From positions 1 through 64,000 of the forward strand of contig JAFLDV010000020.1 in assembly GCA_017302255.1 (NCBI GenBank): a DNA stretch of 64,000 nt, in the 5' to 3' direction. The position numbers and the translations under genes are program-made. The notes under the pieces were generated by a model, which worked only from the letters and a program-made list of their open reading frames with translations, was not told the origin of the DNA and made no database searches. The stretch comes from Gammaproteobacteria bacterium (GTDB lineage: Bacteria > Pseudomonadota > Gammaproteobacteria > Enterobacterales > Alteromonadaceae). Positions 28,843 through 38,908 of the stretch are shown piece by piece (the stretch's first letter is position 1; each line of letters starts with the position of its first letter).

Positions 28843-29607
28843 ATGGTCATCACGTTAATTATTGTTCTGGTTATCGCACTTCTGGTGATTTCGGTCATTA
28901 TGAATGCCGTGCAACAGCACAAAGAACGATTGGCTACGTTAAAACGTGCTGAGTATTCCAAGCTGCGCGCGATGTTAGAAGACACCGAAGAAATTCTGCT
29001 GAACGCTGCCAATGTGCCATTGACTCCAGGCACAATCAAAATGTTGCTAAATCGTATTGCTTACACATTAAAAGCTATGGTCGAGTTGGAACCTAATTCC
29101 AGAGATCTGAAAAGCCGTCTCAGTGATACCGAAAAACGCATCAACGAGATGGGCAATGTGAATGCACCTCATAATGAAAACATCAGTTTGCCGGATAACG
29201 ACAAACAGATCATCAGCATGATTCAAGGCATTAAAAAATTAAGAACTATTTTGCGTGGCGAACATGCCCGAGGCAATGTCGACACACAATTGGTGGTGCA
29301 AGAAGACCGTCGCCTTGAAAATTTACAGCTACGGATCAACGTTGAGAGCCAAGTCAAACGCGGCAATATGGCACGCAGCAATCATATGCTCGGCTCAGCG
29401 CGCCAATGCTATGAAAAAGCCTTGGCTACATTGGCAAATGCAACCACCGTCGATGAATACGTACAATCTCGTAAAAATGAAGTCAACACCATCCTCTCTG
29501 ACATTGCCGAAGAGTTAAAAGAAGGCAATATGCGCGATCGCCAGAAGAAATTGGAAGCCGAAAACAACGATTTGGATGTGTTATTTGCGCCTAAACGTAA
29601 ATGGTAG
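28843..29607 (+). CDS. membrane-anchored coiled-coil/helical repeat protein, unknown
   Basis: A 254-residue protein with one N-terminal membrane anchor (residues about 2-21, VITLIIVLVIALLVISVIM), then long charged helices predicted to form coiled coil. A TPR-like stretch is near residue 190 (MLGSARQCYEKALATLANA). Function unknown. The ATG at 28843 has GAGG five bases upstream; a TTG three bases earlier is too close. Being next to a sensor-less kinase, it could be a membrane scaffold for it, which is speculation. Confidence 0.72.
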   Translation: MVITLIIVLVIALLVISVIMNAVQQHKERLATLKRAEYSKLRAMLEDTEEILLNAANVPLTPGTIKMLLNRIAYTLKAMVELEPNSRDLKSRLSDTEKRINEMGNVNAPHNENISLPDNDKQIISMIQGIKKLRTILRGEHARGNVDTQLVVQEDRRLENLQLRINVESQVKRGNMARSNHMLGSARQCYEKALATLANATTVDEYVQSRKNEVNTILSDIAEELKEGNMRDRQKKLEAENNDLDVLFAPKRKW

Positions 29608-29701
29608 TTCAATCATCTGCTAGCACGTATCCTAAGCTTAAAAACCAATAATCCTTTCCGGTCCACATTGTCTGATTGATAACAAAACTTAGCTAACCGA
29701 C

Positions 29702-29725
29702 ATATCACCTGCAGATATCACCTGC
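29702..29725. repeat. 11-base direct repeat ATATCACCTGC, two copies
   Basis: Two exact copies of ATATCACCTGC separated by AG in the 259-base gap between the coiled-coil gene and topA. The period of 13 is not helical, and no role is known. The rest of the gap holds only the topA terminator. Confidence 0.6.
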
Positions 29726-29772
29726 CCAAATCAATGACCAAATCACTTAGCGAACAATTTTCCCATAAAAAA

Positions 29773-29801
29773 ATGGCTAGTCGTCTAAAACGACCAGCCA
29801 T
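29773..29801 (-). terminator. intrinsic terminator of topA
   Basis: Stem ATGGCTAGTCGT/ACGACCAGCCAT with one A-C mismatch and a CTAA-type loop. On the minus strand it runs into seven T residues, 66 bases after the topA stop. Confidence 0.8.
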
Positions 29802-29866
29802 CACATAAACACTCTTTAAATTTCGAATAGAACAGGCCTAAATCGAACGCTAAGCGATTTTTACGC

Positions 29867-32461
29867 CTAAGCCTCCGCCTTGCCTTCTACCCATCTGCCA
29901 TCTCGATACCAGACCATCCAGCCCGTTGCTTTGCCATCTTTTTCTGACATCACATATTGCTGCTTGGTTTTTCGGCTCCAGCGGACTATTGCCGGATTCC
30001 CTTCTTTGTCTACTTTCGGCGCATCAGCTAAGTAGAAAAATTTTGGCATCAAGCGATCACGATACATAGCAAGCTCAGCAACTAACGGTGCCCGAGTCTC
30101 ACGTGAACGAGGGAATGTCGATGCGGCAAGGAATAAACCCGCTGCGCCATCACGCAATACAAAATATGCTTCCGATTTTTCGCAACGCAATTCAGGCAAG
30201 TGCACCGGATCTTCTTTTGGCGGCGCTGCTTCGCCATTTTTCAACAGTTTGCGCGTATTCTTACACTCAGCGTTGGTACAGCCAAAATACTTACCAAAAC
30301 GTCCCGATTTAAGCTGCATGTCAGAGCCACACTTCTCACATTCAAGCAATGGACCGTCATAACCTTTAATCTTGAACGCACCACTTTCCACTAAATAGCC
30401 GTCACACTCAGGATTGTTGCCACAGACAAACAACTTACGCTGCTCATCAATTAAATAGGAGTCCATGGCAGTACTGCATTTTGGACAACGTTTTTTGTGG
30501 CGTAACACTTCGGTTTCCAGCTCATCGTCGTCGCTGACTTCAATCGCTTCCTCACCAGACACCAAGTTCATTGTGGTGGTGCAACGCTCTTTCGGTGGCA
30601 GGTTATAACCCGAACATCCTAAAAACACGCCAGTACTGGCTGTGCGGATCCCCATTTTGCGACCGCAAGTTGGGCAATCGATGTCAGTTAACACAAATTG
30701 GTTGGTGCGCATGCCGCCGTCAGTCACTTCGCCTTCTGCCACTTTCAACTGACCGGAGAAATCGCCGTAGAATTCATCAAGAACCTGACGCCACTGCCTT
30801 TCGCCATGAGCGATATCATCGAGTTTGAGCTCCATGTTCGCAGTAAAATCGTAGCTCAGCAGATCAGTAAAATTTTCTACCAATCGATCGGTAACAATTT
30901 CACCCATTTTTTCTGCATAGAATCGTTTGTTGTCGACTTTGACATAGCCACGGTCCTGGATGGTCGAAATAATAGCGGCATAAGTTGAAGGACGACCAAT
31001 ACCACGCTTTTCCAGTTCTTTGACTAAACTTGCCTCGCTGAAACGCGCAGGCGGCTTAGTGAAGTGCTGTGCTGTGTCGAGTGCCTGCAGGCTCAATTTT
31101 TCACCGACCTGCAAGTTAGGTAATTCATTGTCTTCTTCATCTTTGCGTTTTTGTGCTGGTTGCACTCGAGTCCAACCGTCAAAACGAAGCACACGGCCCT
31201 TAGCTCTTAGTTCAAAGCTACCAGCCATTACCGTGATGTTAGTGACATCGTAGAGCGCAGGCGGCATTTGACATGCAACAAATTGCCGCCAAATCAATTC
31301 GTACAACTTGCGGGCATCGGCTTCCATGTCACCAAGTTGACTTGCTTGAACTTGGACATCTGATGGACGAATAGCTTCATGCGCTTCTTGTGCATTCGCT
31401 TTGCTACCATAGACGACTGGTTGTTCCGGCAGATACTGGGAACCGAACTGATCATTAATAAAATCGCGAACCGCACTTACTGCTTCTGCCGACAGGTTAG
31501 TCGAGTCAGTACGCATATAAGTGATGTAACCAGCTTCATAGAGTCGCTGCGCCATCATCATGGTTTTTTTCACGCCAAAACCTAACCTGGTACTGGCAGC
31601 TTGCTGCAAAGTCGAGGTAATAAATGGAGCTTGTGGCTTCGAGCTAGAAGGTTTGTCTTCGCGATCTGTGACTTGATAGCTGGCTTGCTGCAATAAGGCT
31701 TCAGCAGCCTTAGCAGACTTCTGATTAACAGGTCGAAATGCCTTGCCGTCTTGCCGCGCAACTTCTAACTGCAAAGCTGCATTTTTTGCAGTCTGCACAG
31801 CGGCATCAATAGTCCAGTATTCTTCTGGGATAAATGCTTTGATTTCCCGTTCGCGTTCAACTACCAAACGCACAGCCACTGATTGAACACGTCCTGCAGA
31901 AAGACCACGGGCAACTTTTTTCCAAAGTAGAGGCGAGACCATGAAGCCAACAACCCGATCGAGGAAACGGCGAGCTTGCTGCGCATTGACTCGATCTTCG
32001 TTAACTTGGCCCGGTTCTACGAAAGCATTTTTTATTGCGTTTTTAGTGATCTCGTTAAACACGACACGTTTGAACTTCTCCGGTTCACCACCGATGATTT
32101 CACGTAAGTGCCAAGCAATAGCTTCTCCTTCACGGTCTAAGTCCGTTGCCAGATAGATGGTGTCGGCTTTTTCCGCTAAAGTTTTTAATTCCCGTACGAC
32201 TTTTTCTTTATCTTCGAGAATTTCATAACGCGCTTTCCAACCGTTTTCTGGATCGATGCCCATGCGATCGACCAAAGCCAAATAATCTTTTTCGGCCTTT
32301 GTTAGTTTGACAGTTGATGCTTTAGCTTTGTCTTTATTGCTGCTTTTCGGCAGGTCACGGATGTGCCCTACACTACTTTTTACAATAAAATCATTACCCA
32401 AGTATTTATTGATCGTTTTAGCTTTTGCCGGTGATTCGACTATTACCAGTGATTTCGCCAT
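29867..32461 (-). CDS. topA: DNA topoisomerase I
   Basis: Type IA topoisomerase that relaxes negative supercoils. From [16 protein letters not shown] at 32461 it has 864 residues (E. coli 865). The N-terminal Toprim domain includes [17 protein letters not shown]; the catalytic Tyr315 is in [12 protein letters not shown]. Three C-terminal four-cysteine zinc ribbons follow ([24 protein letters not shown]). An ATG six codons earlier is possible, but the later one has GGGAT at better spacing. Confidence 0.97.
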   Translation of the reverse strand: MAKSLVIVESPAKAKTINKYLGNDFIVKSSVGHIRDLPKSSNKDKAKASTVKLTKAEKDYLALVDRMGIDPENGWKARYEILEDKEKVVRELKTLAEKADTIYLATDLDREGEAIAWHLREIIGGEPEKFKRVVFNEITKNAIKNAFVEPGQVNEDRVNAQQARRFLDRVVGFMVSPLLWKKVARGLSAGRVQSVAVRLVVEREREIKAFIPEEYWTIDAAVQTAKNAALQLEVARQDGKAFRPVNQKSAKAAEALLQQASYQVTDREDKPSSSKPQAPFITSTLQQAASTRLGFGVKKTMMMAQRLYEAGYITYMRTDSTNLSAEAVSAVRDFINDQFGSQYLPEQPVVYGSKANAQEAHEAIRPSDVQVQASQLGDMEADARKLYELIWRQFVACQMPPALYDVTNITVMAGSFELRAKGRVLRFDGWTRVQPAQKRKDEEDNELPNLQVGEKLSLQALDTAQHFTKPPARFSEASLVKELEKRGIGRPSTYAAIISTIQDRGYVKVDNKRFYAEKMGEIVTDRLVENFTDLLSYDFTANMELKLDDIAHGERQWRQVLDEFYGDFSGQLKVAEGEVTDGGMRTNQFVLTDIDCPTCGRKMGIRTASTGVFLGCSGYNLPPKERCTTTMNLVSGEEAIEVSDDDELETEVLRHKKRCPKCSTAMDSYLIDEQRKLFVCGNNPECDGYLVESGAFKIKGYDGPLLECEKCGSDMQLKSGRFGKYFGCTNAECKNTRKLLKNGEAAPPKEDPVHLPELRCEKSEAYFVLRDGAAGLFLAASTFPRSRETRAPLVAELAMYRDRLMPKFFYLADAPKVDKEGNPAIVRWSRKTKQQYVMSEKDGKATGWMVWYRDGRWVEGKAEA

Positions 32462-32566
32462 CGTTATCCCGAGATCCATTATCCTGTGTGCTGATACAGC
32501 ACGCCCTTTTTAACGTATATCCGCAAACTGAAGTTGTGACAAGTGAATAAACTCATTATTATGCTT

Positions 32567-32610
32567 AAAGCCCTTTTCTGAAGGGTTTTCTGCTGGTTTT
32601 ATCAGCAGAA
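32567..32610 (+). promoter_or_regulatory. two consecutive hairpins ahead of astB
   Basis: AAAGCCCTT/AAGGGTTTT (one G-T pair) followed immediately by TTCTGCTG/CAGCAGAA (eight perfect pairs, seven-base loop). They share bases at the junction, so they may be mutually exclusive. They lie 78 bases before the astB ATG in the divergent topA/astB gap. A 5' UTR control element is conceivable but unproven. Confidence 0.35.
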
Positions 32611-32688
32611 CATAATGAAGCAAACCTAAAAACGGCCGCAATAATAATAAAAACAGTGCCCCTTCCCAATTGAAGGAATAAAGCAAAA

Positions 32689-34029
32689 ATGAAATATTTC
32701 GAAGCAAACTTTGATGGTTTGGTTGGGCCTACGCATAACTATGCAGGGCTCTCCGTTGGTAATGTTGCGTCACTCAACAATGCCAAAAATACTTCAAGTC
32801 CAAGACAAGCCGCACTGCAGGGCTTGCAAAAAATGAAAGCTCTTGCCGACTTGGGCATGGTGCAAGGTGTACTTGCTCCACAAGAACGGCCTGATGTTTA
32901 CACCCTTCGTCGTTTGGGATTTACCGGTACCGATGCTGATGTGATTGCTAAAGCTGCAAAACAAGCTCCTGCGGTACTCCGTGCAGTGTGCTCGGCTTCA
33001 AGTATGTGGACTGCCAACGCAGCAACCATATCGCCAAGCAAAGACACTGCTGACGGTAAAATCCATTTTACTCCAGCCAATTTGACCAACAAGTTTCACC
33101 GCTCGTTAGAGCCTGAAACTACTGGACGGATCTTACAGGCAATGTTTAATGATCCGCAATATTTTGCGCATCATCAACATCTGCCGGACAATGATCACTT
33201 TGGTGACGAAGGTGCTGCGAACCATACTCGCTTATGTGCTGATTATGGCAAAGCTGGTGTGGAACTCTTTGTGTTTGGTCGTTACGCCTTTGACTACAAC
33301 AAGCCTGCACCACGCAACTTCCCAGCTCGTCACACCTTCGAAGCCAGTGAAGCCGTAGCGCGATTGCACGGCCTTTCAGAAGATAATGTCGTATATATCC
33401 AACAGAGTCCTGAAGTTATCGACCAAGGCGTGTTTCACAACGATGTAATTGCTGTAGGCAACCAGAACGTACTGTTTTTCCATCAACAAGCATTTGTAGA
33501 TAGCCAAAACAAACTTGATGAAATTCAACGGAAATTCGGCACTGAGCAAGCACTCCATTTCATTGAAGTGTTGGATCACGAAGTCTCAGTACAAGAAGCA
33601 ATCCAGACCTATTTATTTAATACTCAGGTTATCACGCTGCCATCAGGCGAAATGGCGATTATCGCGCCAACCGAATGTCGCGATCACCCAAGAGTTTCGG
33701 CCTATCTTGCTGAGCTAACGGGACGTGGTACACCAATAAAGCATGTCCACTATTATGATGTGAAGCAAAGCATGCGTAATGGCGGAGGCCCAGCATGTTT
33801 GCGTCTTCGCGTTGCAATGAGTGAAGCTGAGCGCCAAGCGGTGAATCCAAATGTACTGTTAACAGACTCGTTGTTCGCCAAGCTCAACACTTGGGTAGAA
33901 CGTCATTATCGTGACAGTATCAGTGAGGCAGATTTAGCAGATCCATTGTTGTTGGTTGAATCTAGAACTGCACTAGATGAACTTACTAAAATTTTGGGTT
34001 TAGGCTCGGTCTATCCGTTCCAACGTTAA
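32689..34029 (+). CDS. astB: N-succinylarginine dihydrolase
   Basis: Second enzyme of the arginine succinyltransferase pathway; hydrolyses N2-succinylarginine to succinylornithine, CO2 and ammonia. The 446 residues match AstB closely (E. coli 447): [21 protein letters not shown] start, [14 protein letters not shown], and [14 protein letters not shown] with the catalytic Cys. AAGGA sits ten bases upstream. No other ast gene is nearby, so the pathway genes must be elsewhere. Confidence 0.97.
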   Translation: MKYFEANFDGLVGPTHNYAGLSVGNVASLNNAKNTSSPRQAALQGLQKMKALADLGMVQGVLAPQERPDVYTLRRLGFTGTDADVIAKAAKQAPAVLRAVCSASSMWTANAATISPSKDTADGKIHFTPANLTNKFHRSLEPETTGRILQAMFNDPQYFAHHQHLPDNDHFGDEGAANHTRLCADYGKAGVELFVFGRYAFDYNKPAPRNFPARHTFEASEAVARLHGLSEDNVVYIQQSPEVIDQGVFHNDVIAVGNQNVLFFHQQAFVDSQNKLDEIQRKFGTEQALHFIEVLDHEVSVQEAIQTYLFNTQVITLPSGEMAIIAPTECRDHPRVSAYLAELTGRGTPIKHVHYYDVKQSMRNGGGPACLRLRVAMSEAERQAVNPNVLLTDSLFAKLNTWVERHYRDSISEADLADPLLLVESRTALDELTKILGLGSVYPFQR

Positions 34030-34062
34030 ATTCTAGGGGCTTTTGCTCCTGCTAAAATAGCT

Positions 34063-34090
34063 AAAAGCCTCAGTAATGAGGCTTTTTTTT
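34063..34090 (+). terminator. intrinsic terminator of astB
   Basis: Ten-pair stem AAAAGCCTCA/TGAGGCTTTT with a four-base GTAA loop, ending in a run of eight T residues, 34 bases after the stop. Confidence 0.92.
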
Positions 34091-34235
34091 GGCTTAAAAC
34101 TTGCCATCATAAACTGTTGATTTGGACAGAAGTAAGGCGAAATAAGTAAACGTTGCAGCTGTCTTCACTGAAAATCGAATGACTGCTATGCCGCAAGACT
34201 CAGTGAATAAACGCGCATCTTGGAGGTAAGCCTTG

Positions 34236-34343
34236 ATGTCTATAATGCTTAGCATCAGCTTGAATAAACAGGTTTTTGAACTCCACTATGGCTTTTGGCA
34301 GATGCTAAAAACAAAAAAGCCAGTCCGAAGACTGGCTTTTTAA
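34236..34343 (+). CDS. possible 35-residue small protein
   Basis: ATG at 34236 preceded by GGAGG nine bases upstream, and an open frame of 35 codons ending in TAA at 34341-34343. The peptide is basic at its end (KTKKPVRRLAF) and hydrophobic at its start. The last dozen codons lie inside the bidirectional terminator hairpin, so the coding appearance may be accidental. The preceding 145 bases after the astB terminator show no other feature and no strong promoter. Confidence 0.2.
   Translation: MSIMLSISLNKQVFELHYGFWQMLKTKKPVRRLAF
34314..34341 (-). terminator. intrinsic terminator of the Ig-repeat lipoprotein gene
   Basis: Perfect 12-pair stem AAAAAGCCAGTC/GACTGGCTTTTT with a CGAA loop. It works in both directions; on the minus strand it lies about 32 bases after the lipoprotein stop and ends in TTTTTTGTTTTT. 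Confidence 0.92.
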
Positions 34344-34373
34344 CAAAATTTCTATTCTATCAATCTATACAAC

Positions 34374-37352
34374 TTACGGATTAACAGAACAAATCGCTGT
34401 TGAAGTATAAGCAGTAGCTGAATCGTCACCAGTGTCTGTGGTTGCGTCAATACCGAATGGACTATCCCACGGTCTACTTTCTTCTTTGGTTACGTCAGCA
34501 CTGTCGTAATCCAGCACGAGCTCACGCGAGTAGACGTTTTCAGTACCTGAAGCAATGCCGCTTACAGTTACATCAACTGTCACAAACGCAGCCATTTCTT
34601 TAGGATATGTCAGCGTGAAGTAAGCAATACCATCGGCTCCACCAGTTACAGTGCGTTCTACTGTTGCGACGTTGCCTGGAGTAAGCTGTCCGTCACCGTT
34701 CGCATCTTCACCACCTACACCATTCGGTCCACGGTCAAGTATGCCGTTTTTATTGATGTCTTCGGAAGCACAAGTCGGATCATCAGGGGCATTCGAGTAT
34801 TTAGGTACCCAAGATTTAAACGCTGCGCCAATCGGACTCTTGAACCAACGGCCCTTGGCATAACGTTTTGGCGCAATAGAGACGTTCAACGATTGATTTG
34901 CCACTGGGTTACCTGAAGAGTCAGTTACTAACACAGCATAATCTTTCAGATAAAGAACGCCATTTGTACTGCTACGGATAGTATTGCCTGTAGCAAAACG
35001 GAAGAACAAGGTACGGTTGCCAACAGCGATTGACGTAGAGCCAGTAATAGCATTATCAGCAACTAAAGTTGCCGAAATTTTCAAACCTTTTGGTTCTCCA
35101 CTAGTACCGCCACCAGGAGTGGTTGCATCTGCTAAAAACTCAGTTGCAGCAATACCTTGAGAGTTCGTGATTGCAGTAGCTGGCGATAATTGACCACCAG
35201 CAGCGTCAATCAGAGTAAACGCTACCTGCTGATTCTTCACTGGGTTATTGCGAGAGTCACGAACTATTGCCTGAACAATGGCTTTTTCGCCAACACCAAG
35301 TTGCGCAGGAAATGCTTGAACTTCCAACGGACCACTTGGCACTGTCGCTACGAATTCAACAATTTTTTGAGTCTGTAGCAGCAATGAACCGGTTGTTGAA
35401 GCGGATACGTTCGCTAAACCCGCAAACTCTGACTTCATGAATACTTCGGCTTCACCAGCAGTGTCAGTGGTATTTGATGCGACAATTTTCATGTCATCCA
35501 ATGCCAGTGCTGTGGCACCAACATAACCACGTGTAGTTGCGAACGACACAGGCTCTCCAACCAATGGTGATGCATTACGTGTCCATTTAATTTTCGCGCT
35601 AGCACTAGTGTTTAATGGAATCTCCGGAATCGCGGCTTGATTCGATGGTACAACAAATCCAAACGCATCCGAGTTAACCAGAATGCTGAATGATTTAGTC
35701 ACACCTAAAGCAGTTACAGTCACGATATCGCTACCAGAAGTAGATGCGGTGTATTTGACTACAGCACGACCAGTGCTTGTATCTGTAACAGGACTTGCGT
35801 TACTAAATTGGTTATTCAAACTAGATGTTAACTGCATACCGGTGTTACGAATCGGTTGTGAGGCTGAGTCAATTAAGTCAAAACTTAAATCAACAGCATT
35901 ACCTAGTACTACAGCACTAGGCGCAACAACTTGGATATCGGTTCCGACAACTTTGATTGTTAACACTGATTTCTTCGAAGAAGAGCCTGCAGTCGCACTA
36001 ACAAGAACGTCACGTAATGTCAGGTTGCTGCGGCTTGTTAAAGTAGCAGTTGCTACACCCATGTTATTAGTTGTGCCACTCACTACTTCAAGTTCTGCAT
36101 CTGAGCCACTTTCAATAGCGAAAGTAACTTTTGAATCCTTCAACAGAACTTGATTTGAATCTTTAACGATTGCAGTCAACTCTATCTTGTCTGTTGAGCC
36201 ACTACCTAATTGCAATTTATCTGATTGCAATAGCACTGAGCTCACTGGATCCGAAGTAATAGGGCCACCGTCACCTGCTGAGTCGAAAGGACGACTCGCG
36301 GCAATATTCTCATCAGTGTCCAAACTTGCGGTGATTGTACCAGTACCGTTGGTGGTGCCGGCAGTTAAACCAATTTTGGCCGTACCAGTCGCATCAGTTC
36401 TTGCTGTTGCTGTTTGATTGCCAAAGTATGCCAGACCTGCAATGTTAATTTCGAAATTGATTTGCTTGTCAGCAACCGGAACACCTGTCGCAGATTTTAA
36501 AACAACTACAGCATCAAGCGGAACATCTTTGCTTATCTGCGAGCTAACAACGCCGGTTTTAGTTTGCAATGTTAAAGTAATCACTGCAGCCTGACCAGAC
36601 GGGTCATCACCAGCGGAGTTAAATGCCACTGCAGTGTATGCTTGACCTGCATGGATTGGTGTAATAGTACCGACGCCGTTTTTCGTGCCGACGCTCAATG
36701 CCAACCGGGCTACACCAGTCGAGTCGGTAATTGCAGAGGCAGTTGAATTCGAAAACTTCGCCAAAGCAGAATCGCTTAATTGGAAGGAAATAATCTGACC
36801 GGCCACCGCAACTTTAGAAGAAGTGAAGGTAGCTTCAATCGTCAATGGTGTTGCTATGCTCAAGTCATTGCTAACAGTACCGTCGCTTTTCAGTAAACGT
36901 ACCGACACATTAGACTCAGCGCCAACTACCCCGCCATCGCCCGCGGAAGAAAAAGTAATTTCTGCTTTTTCACCTGAAGCTAATGTCGCAGTAACCATAC
37001 CAGCGCCGCTTTTGTTACCAACCAAAAGGCCGATAGAAGCTTCACCGCTCGCATTTGTTTGTGCCGTACCTGCGCCGTTATTAAAACTCGCAAGTTCACC
37101 ATCATTCAAAGTGAACGTTACTAACTTCCCGGAGATAGCCCCGCCGTTAGTGGCTGACAGTTTAACTGTAACAGTTAACGGCGAAGCCTTACTTACTGTT
37201 GTTGCGGCTTGGCCTGCGGCGTCGGACATCGACAAGGCTAAGGTATAAACAGGAGTGGTTGTCGTACCACCTCCGCCAATACTTCCACCTCCACCACAAG
37301 CGACTACTGCACTCATCAAAAACGCAACGAGAAGTTGCCGGATGTTTCGCAT
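34374..37352 (-). CDS. large surface lipoprotein with bacterial Ig-like (Big_1) repeats
   Basis: A 992-residue lipoprotein. The signal ends in SAVVAC (lipid-modified Cys about residue 19), followed by a Gly/Thr-rich linker. Residues about 35-800 are tandem invasin/intimin-type Ig-like domains, recognisable by recurring TLNDGELASF..., AxTDxTGxAxIGLxxG and AGDDG motifs. Near residue 860 two Asp-rich loops, DINKNGILD and DANGDGQLT, resemble EF-hand/dockerin calcium sites. Probable surface adhesin or structural protein; partner unknown. A GGGAGAG ribosome site precedes the ATG, and a strong terminator follows the gene. Confidence 0.82.
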   Translation of the reverse strand: MRNIRQLLVAFLMSAVVACGGGGSIGGGGTTTTPVYTLALSMSDAAGQAATTVSKASPLTVTVKLSATNGGAISGKLVTFTLNDGELASFNNGAGTAQTNASGEASIGLLVGNKSGAGMVTATLASGEKAEITFSSAGDGGVVGAESNVSVRLLKSDGTVSNDLSIATPLTIEATFTSSKVAVAGQIISFQLSDSALAKFSNSTASAITDSTGVARLALSVGTKNGVGTITPIHAGQAYTAVAFNSAGDDPSGQAAVITLTLQTKTGVVSSQISKDVPLDAVVVLKSATGVPVADKQINFEINIAGLAYFGNQTATARTDATGTAKIGLTAGTTNGTGTITASLDTDENIAASRPFDSAGDGGPITSDPVSSVLLQSDKLQLGSGSTDKIELTAIVKDSNQVLLKDSKVTFAIESGSDAELEVVSGTTNNMGVATATLTSRSNLTLRDVLVSATAGSSSKKSVLTIKVVGTDIQVVAPSAVVLGNAVDLSFDLIDSASQPIRNTGMQLTSSLNNQFSNASPVTDTSTGRAVVKYTASTSGSDIVTVTALGVTKSFSILVNSDAFGFVVPSNQAAIPEIPLNTSASAKIKWTRNASPLVGEPVSFATTRGYVGATALALDDMKIVASNTTDTAGEAEVFMKSEFAGLANVSASTTGSLLLQTQKIVEFVATVPSGPLEVQAFPAQLGVGEKAIVQAIVRDSRNNPVKNQQVAFTLIDAAGGQLSPATAITNSQGIAATEFLADATTPGGGTSGEPKGLKISATLVADNAITGSTSIAVGNRTLFFRFATGNTIRSSTNGVLYLKDYAVLVTDSSGNPVANQSLNVSIAPKRYAKGRWFKSPIGAAFKSWVPKYSNAPDDPTCASEDINKNGILDRGPNGVGGEDANGDGQLTPGNVATVERTVTGGADGIAYFTLTYPKEMAAFVTVDVTVSGIASGTENVYSRELVLDYDSADVTKEESRPWDSPFGIDATTDTGDDSATAYTSTAICSVNP

Positions 37353-37410
37353 GAAAACTCTCCCTAGCTGACTCTTATAATTAGATTTTGTTAATTCTGT
37401 ATCTTATCTG

Positions 37411-37436
37411 ATTAATTTCAAATTAATGAGCATTAA
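37411..37436. promoter_or_regulatory. overlapping palindromes in a divergent promoter region
   Basis: ATTAATTT-C-AAATTAAT (37411-37427) overlaps TTAATG-AG-CATTAA (37423-37436). Both are perfect. They lie midway between the Ig-lipoprotein and symporter starts, where a regulator could act on both genes; the region is very AT-rich, so chance is not excluded. Confidence 0.35.
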
Positions 37437-37521
37437 TTGCTAAAAATAAGCAAATTTTTCTTTTGGAACAGAAACTGTTAAATTACGTGCACTTTTTCTA
37501 AGTTATAACTCAAGTGACCCG

Positions 37522-38829
37522 ATGACTACAAATACTAAATTTAGCCTAACCGCCCGGATCCTGATAGCAATGTTTCTCGGATTAGTGGTTGGTGTACTAA
37601 TTCGCATTGTAATTGGCGATAAACCTGATGCGGTTCTGACAATTGGCAGTCTGCAACTCGGCCTAAAAGCCATTTTAGTCGACGGTATATTTCATGCTGG
37701 CGGCCAGATTTTCCTATCCAGCCTTAAGATGTTAGTCGTTCCATTGGTACTTGTCTCGCTAGTATGCGGAACAGCTTCGTTAAAAGATGTATCGACGCTG
37801 GGCCGGATCGGCCGCAAATCTATGGGATTGTTTATTTTAACTACTGCACTCGCGATTGCCGTTGCAATTGTACTTGCGCTGTTAGTTTCTCCAGGGGTTG
37901 GCGTAGATCTTTCCACTGATGCGAAGTTTGCCCCAGGTGAAATCAAAACAGTGACACAAGTTTTCATTGACATGTTTCCTTCTAATCCAATCAATGCTAT
38001 GGCCAAAGGTGAAATGCTGCAAATCATTGTTTTTGCTGTATTGTTTGGCATTGCCATCACGTTAAGCGGTGCTGTAGGTGAACGTATTCGGTTGTTTTTC
38101 GAAGATATGAACGTGGTTGTGATGAAGCTTGTCGAAATTGTCATGCACTTCTCACCATACGGCGTGTTTTTCTTAATGGCTAAGTTATTCACCACGCTTG
38201 AACTTTCCGACATGGTGAATTTAGGCAAGTATTTTTCGGTAGTGTTTTTTGCGCTGCTATTCCATGGTTTCGTGGTTTACGGCGCGTTTATCATGTTTGC
38301 GGCAAGACTAAATCCATTAACGTTCTTTAAAAAAATGCGCGAAACCGCAATGTTTGCCTTTAGTACCTCGAGCAGCAATGCGACTGTGGCCAGTAACTTG
38401 GCAACCACAACGAACAAGCTTGGCGTCAGCAATAAGGTTTCTTCGTTTACTGTACCGCTCGGTGCAACCATTAACATGGATGGCACTGCGATTATGCAGG
38501 GTGTTGCCACGGTATTTATCGCCCAAGTCTATAATATCGACCTGACGACCTCTGATTATCTGATGGTGATTTTAACCGCTACACTGGCTTCAGTAGGTAC
38601 CGCAGGAGTCCCTGGCGTTGGCTTAGTGATGTTGGCTATGGTGCTTGAACAAGTCGGCTTACCCGTTGATGGTATCGCACTAATTTTGGGCGTCGATCGC
38701 TTGCTAGATATGACTCGGACTGCAGTCAACGTGACTGGCGATGCCATGGTTTCTTGTTTAGTGGCGAAATCCGAGGGTGTGCTTGATGAGAAAGTCTATA
38801 ACGACCCTAATGCTGGTCGCATCGATTAG
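37522..38829 (+). CDS. dicarboxylate/amino acid:cation symporter (DAACS family)
   Basis: A 435-residue inner-membrane transporter of the GltP/DctA/GltT fold, coupling uptake of glutamate/aspartate or C4-dicarboxylates to Na+ or H+. It has the serine-rich hairpin STSSSNAT, the NMDGTA motif on TM7, hairpin 2 SVGTAGVPGVGLV, and DRLLDMTRTAVNVTGD on TM8. The TM8 Arg in MTRTAVNV favours acidic amino acids or dicarboxylates; the exact substrate is unknown. A terminator follows 20 bases after the stop. Confidence 0.92.
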   Translation: MTTNTKFSLTARILIAMFLGLVVGVLIRIVIGDKPDAVLTIGSLQLGLKAILVDGIFHAGGQIFLSSLKMLVVPLVLVSLVCGTASLKDVSTLGRIGRKSMGLFILTTALAIAVAIVLALLVSPGVGVDLSTDAKFAPGEIKTVTQVFIDMFPSNPINAMAKGEMLQIIVFAVLFGIAITLSGAVGERIRLFFEDMNVVVMKLVEIVMHFSPYGVFFLMAKLFTTLELSDMVNLGKYFSVVFFALLFHGFVVYGAFIMFAARLNPLTFFKKMRETAMFAFSTSSSNATVASNLATTTNKLGVSNKVSSFTVPLGATINMDGTAIMQGVATVFIAQVYNIDLTTSDYLMVILTATLASVGTAGVPGVGLVMLAMVLEQVGLPVDGIALILGVDRLLDMTRTAVNVTGDAMVSCLVAKSEGVLDEKVYNDPNAGRID

Positions 38830-38848
38830 TTGATGCTCTGCTATATAT

Positions 38849-38884
38849 AAAAAGGCTGTCAAGTTAACACTGACAGCCTTTTTT
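38849..38884. terminator. bidirectional terminator between symporter and tpm
   Basis: Thirteen-pair stem AAAAAGGCTGTCA/TGACAGCCTTTTT with a nine-base loop, between convergent genes and with A/T runs on both sides. Confidence 0.92.
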
Positions 38885-38908
38885 CATGGCACTTTTTTTG
38901 AATAATCT

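Noticed and set aside
32543-32557. ArgR box ahead of astB (TGAATAAACTCATT)
   Set aside because: Only one half-site matches the operator consensus; the second half is out of pattern.
35683-37248. Open frames of 140-156 codons opposite the Ig-repeat gene
   Set aside because: They mirror the repeat composition of the sense gene, have no ribosome sites and no recognisable domains.
34374-37352. CRISPR-like or DNA-level tandem array in the repeat gene
   Set aside because: The repeats are at protein level with diverged DNA and remain in frame; there are no uniform repeats or spacers.
37692-38228. A 178-codon frame opposite the symporter
   Set aside because: Antisense shadow of conserved membrane-protein codons, without start signals or a family match.
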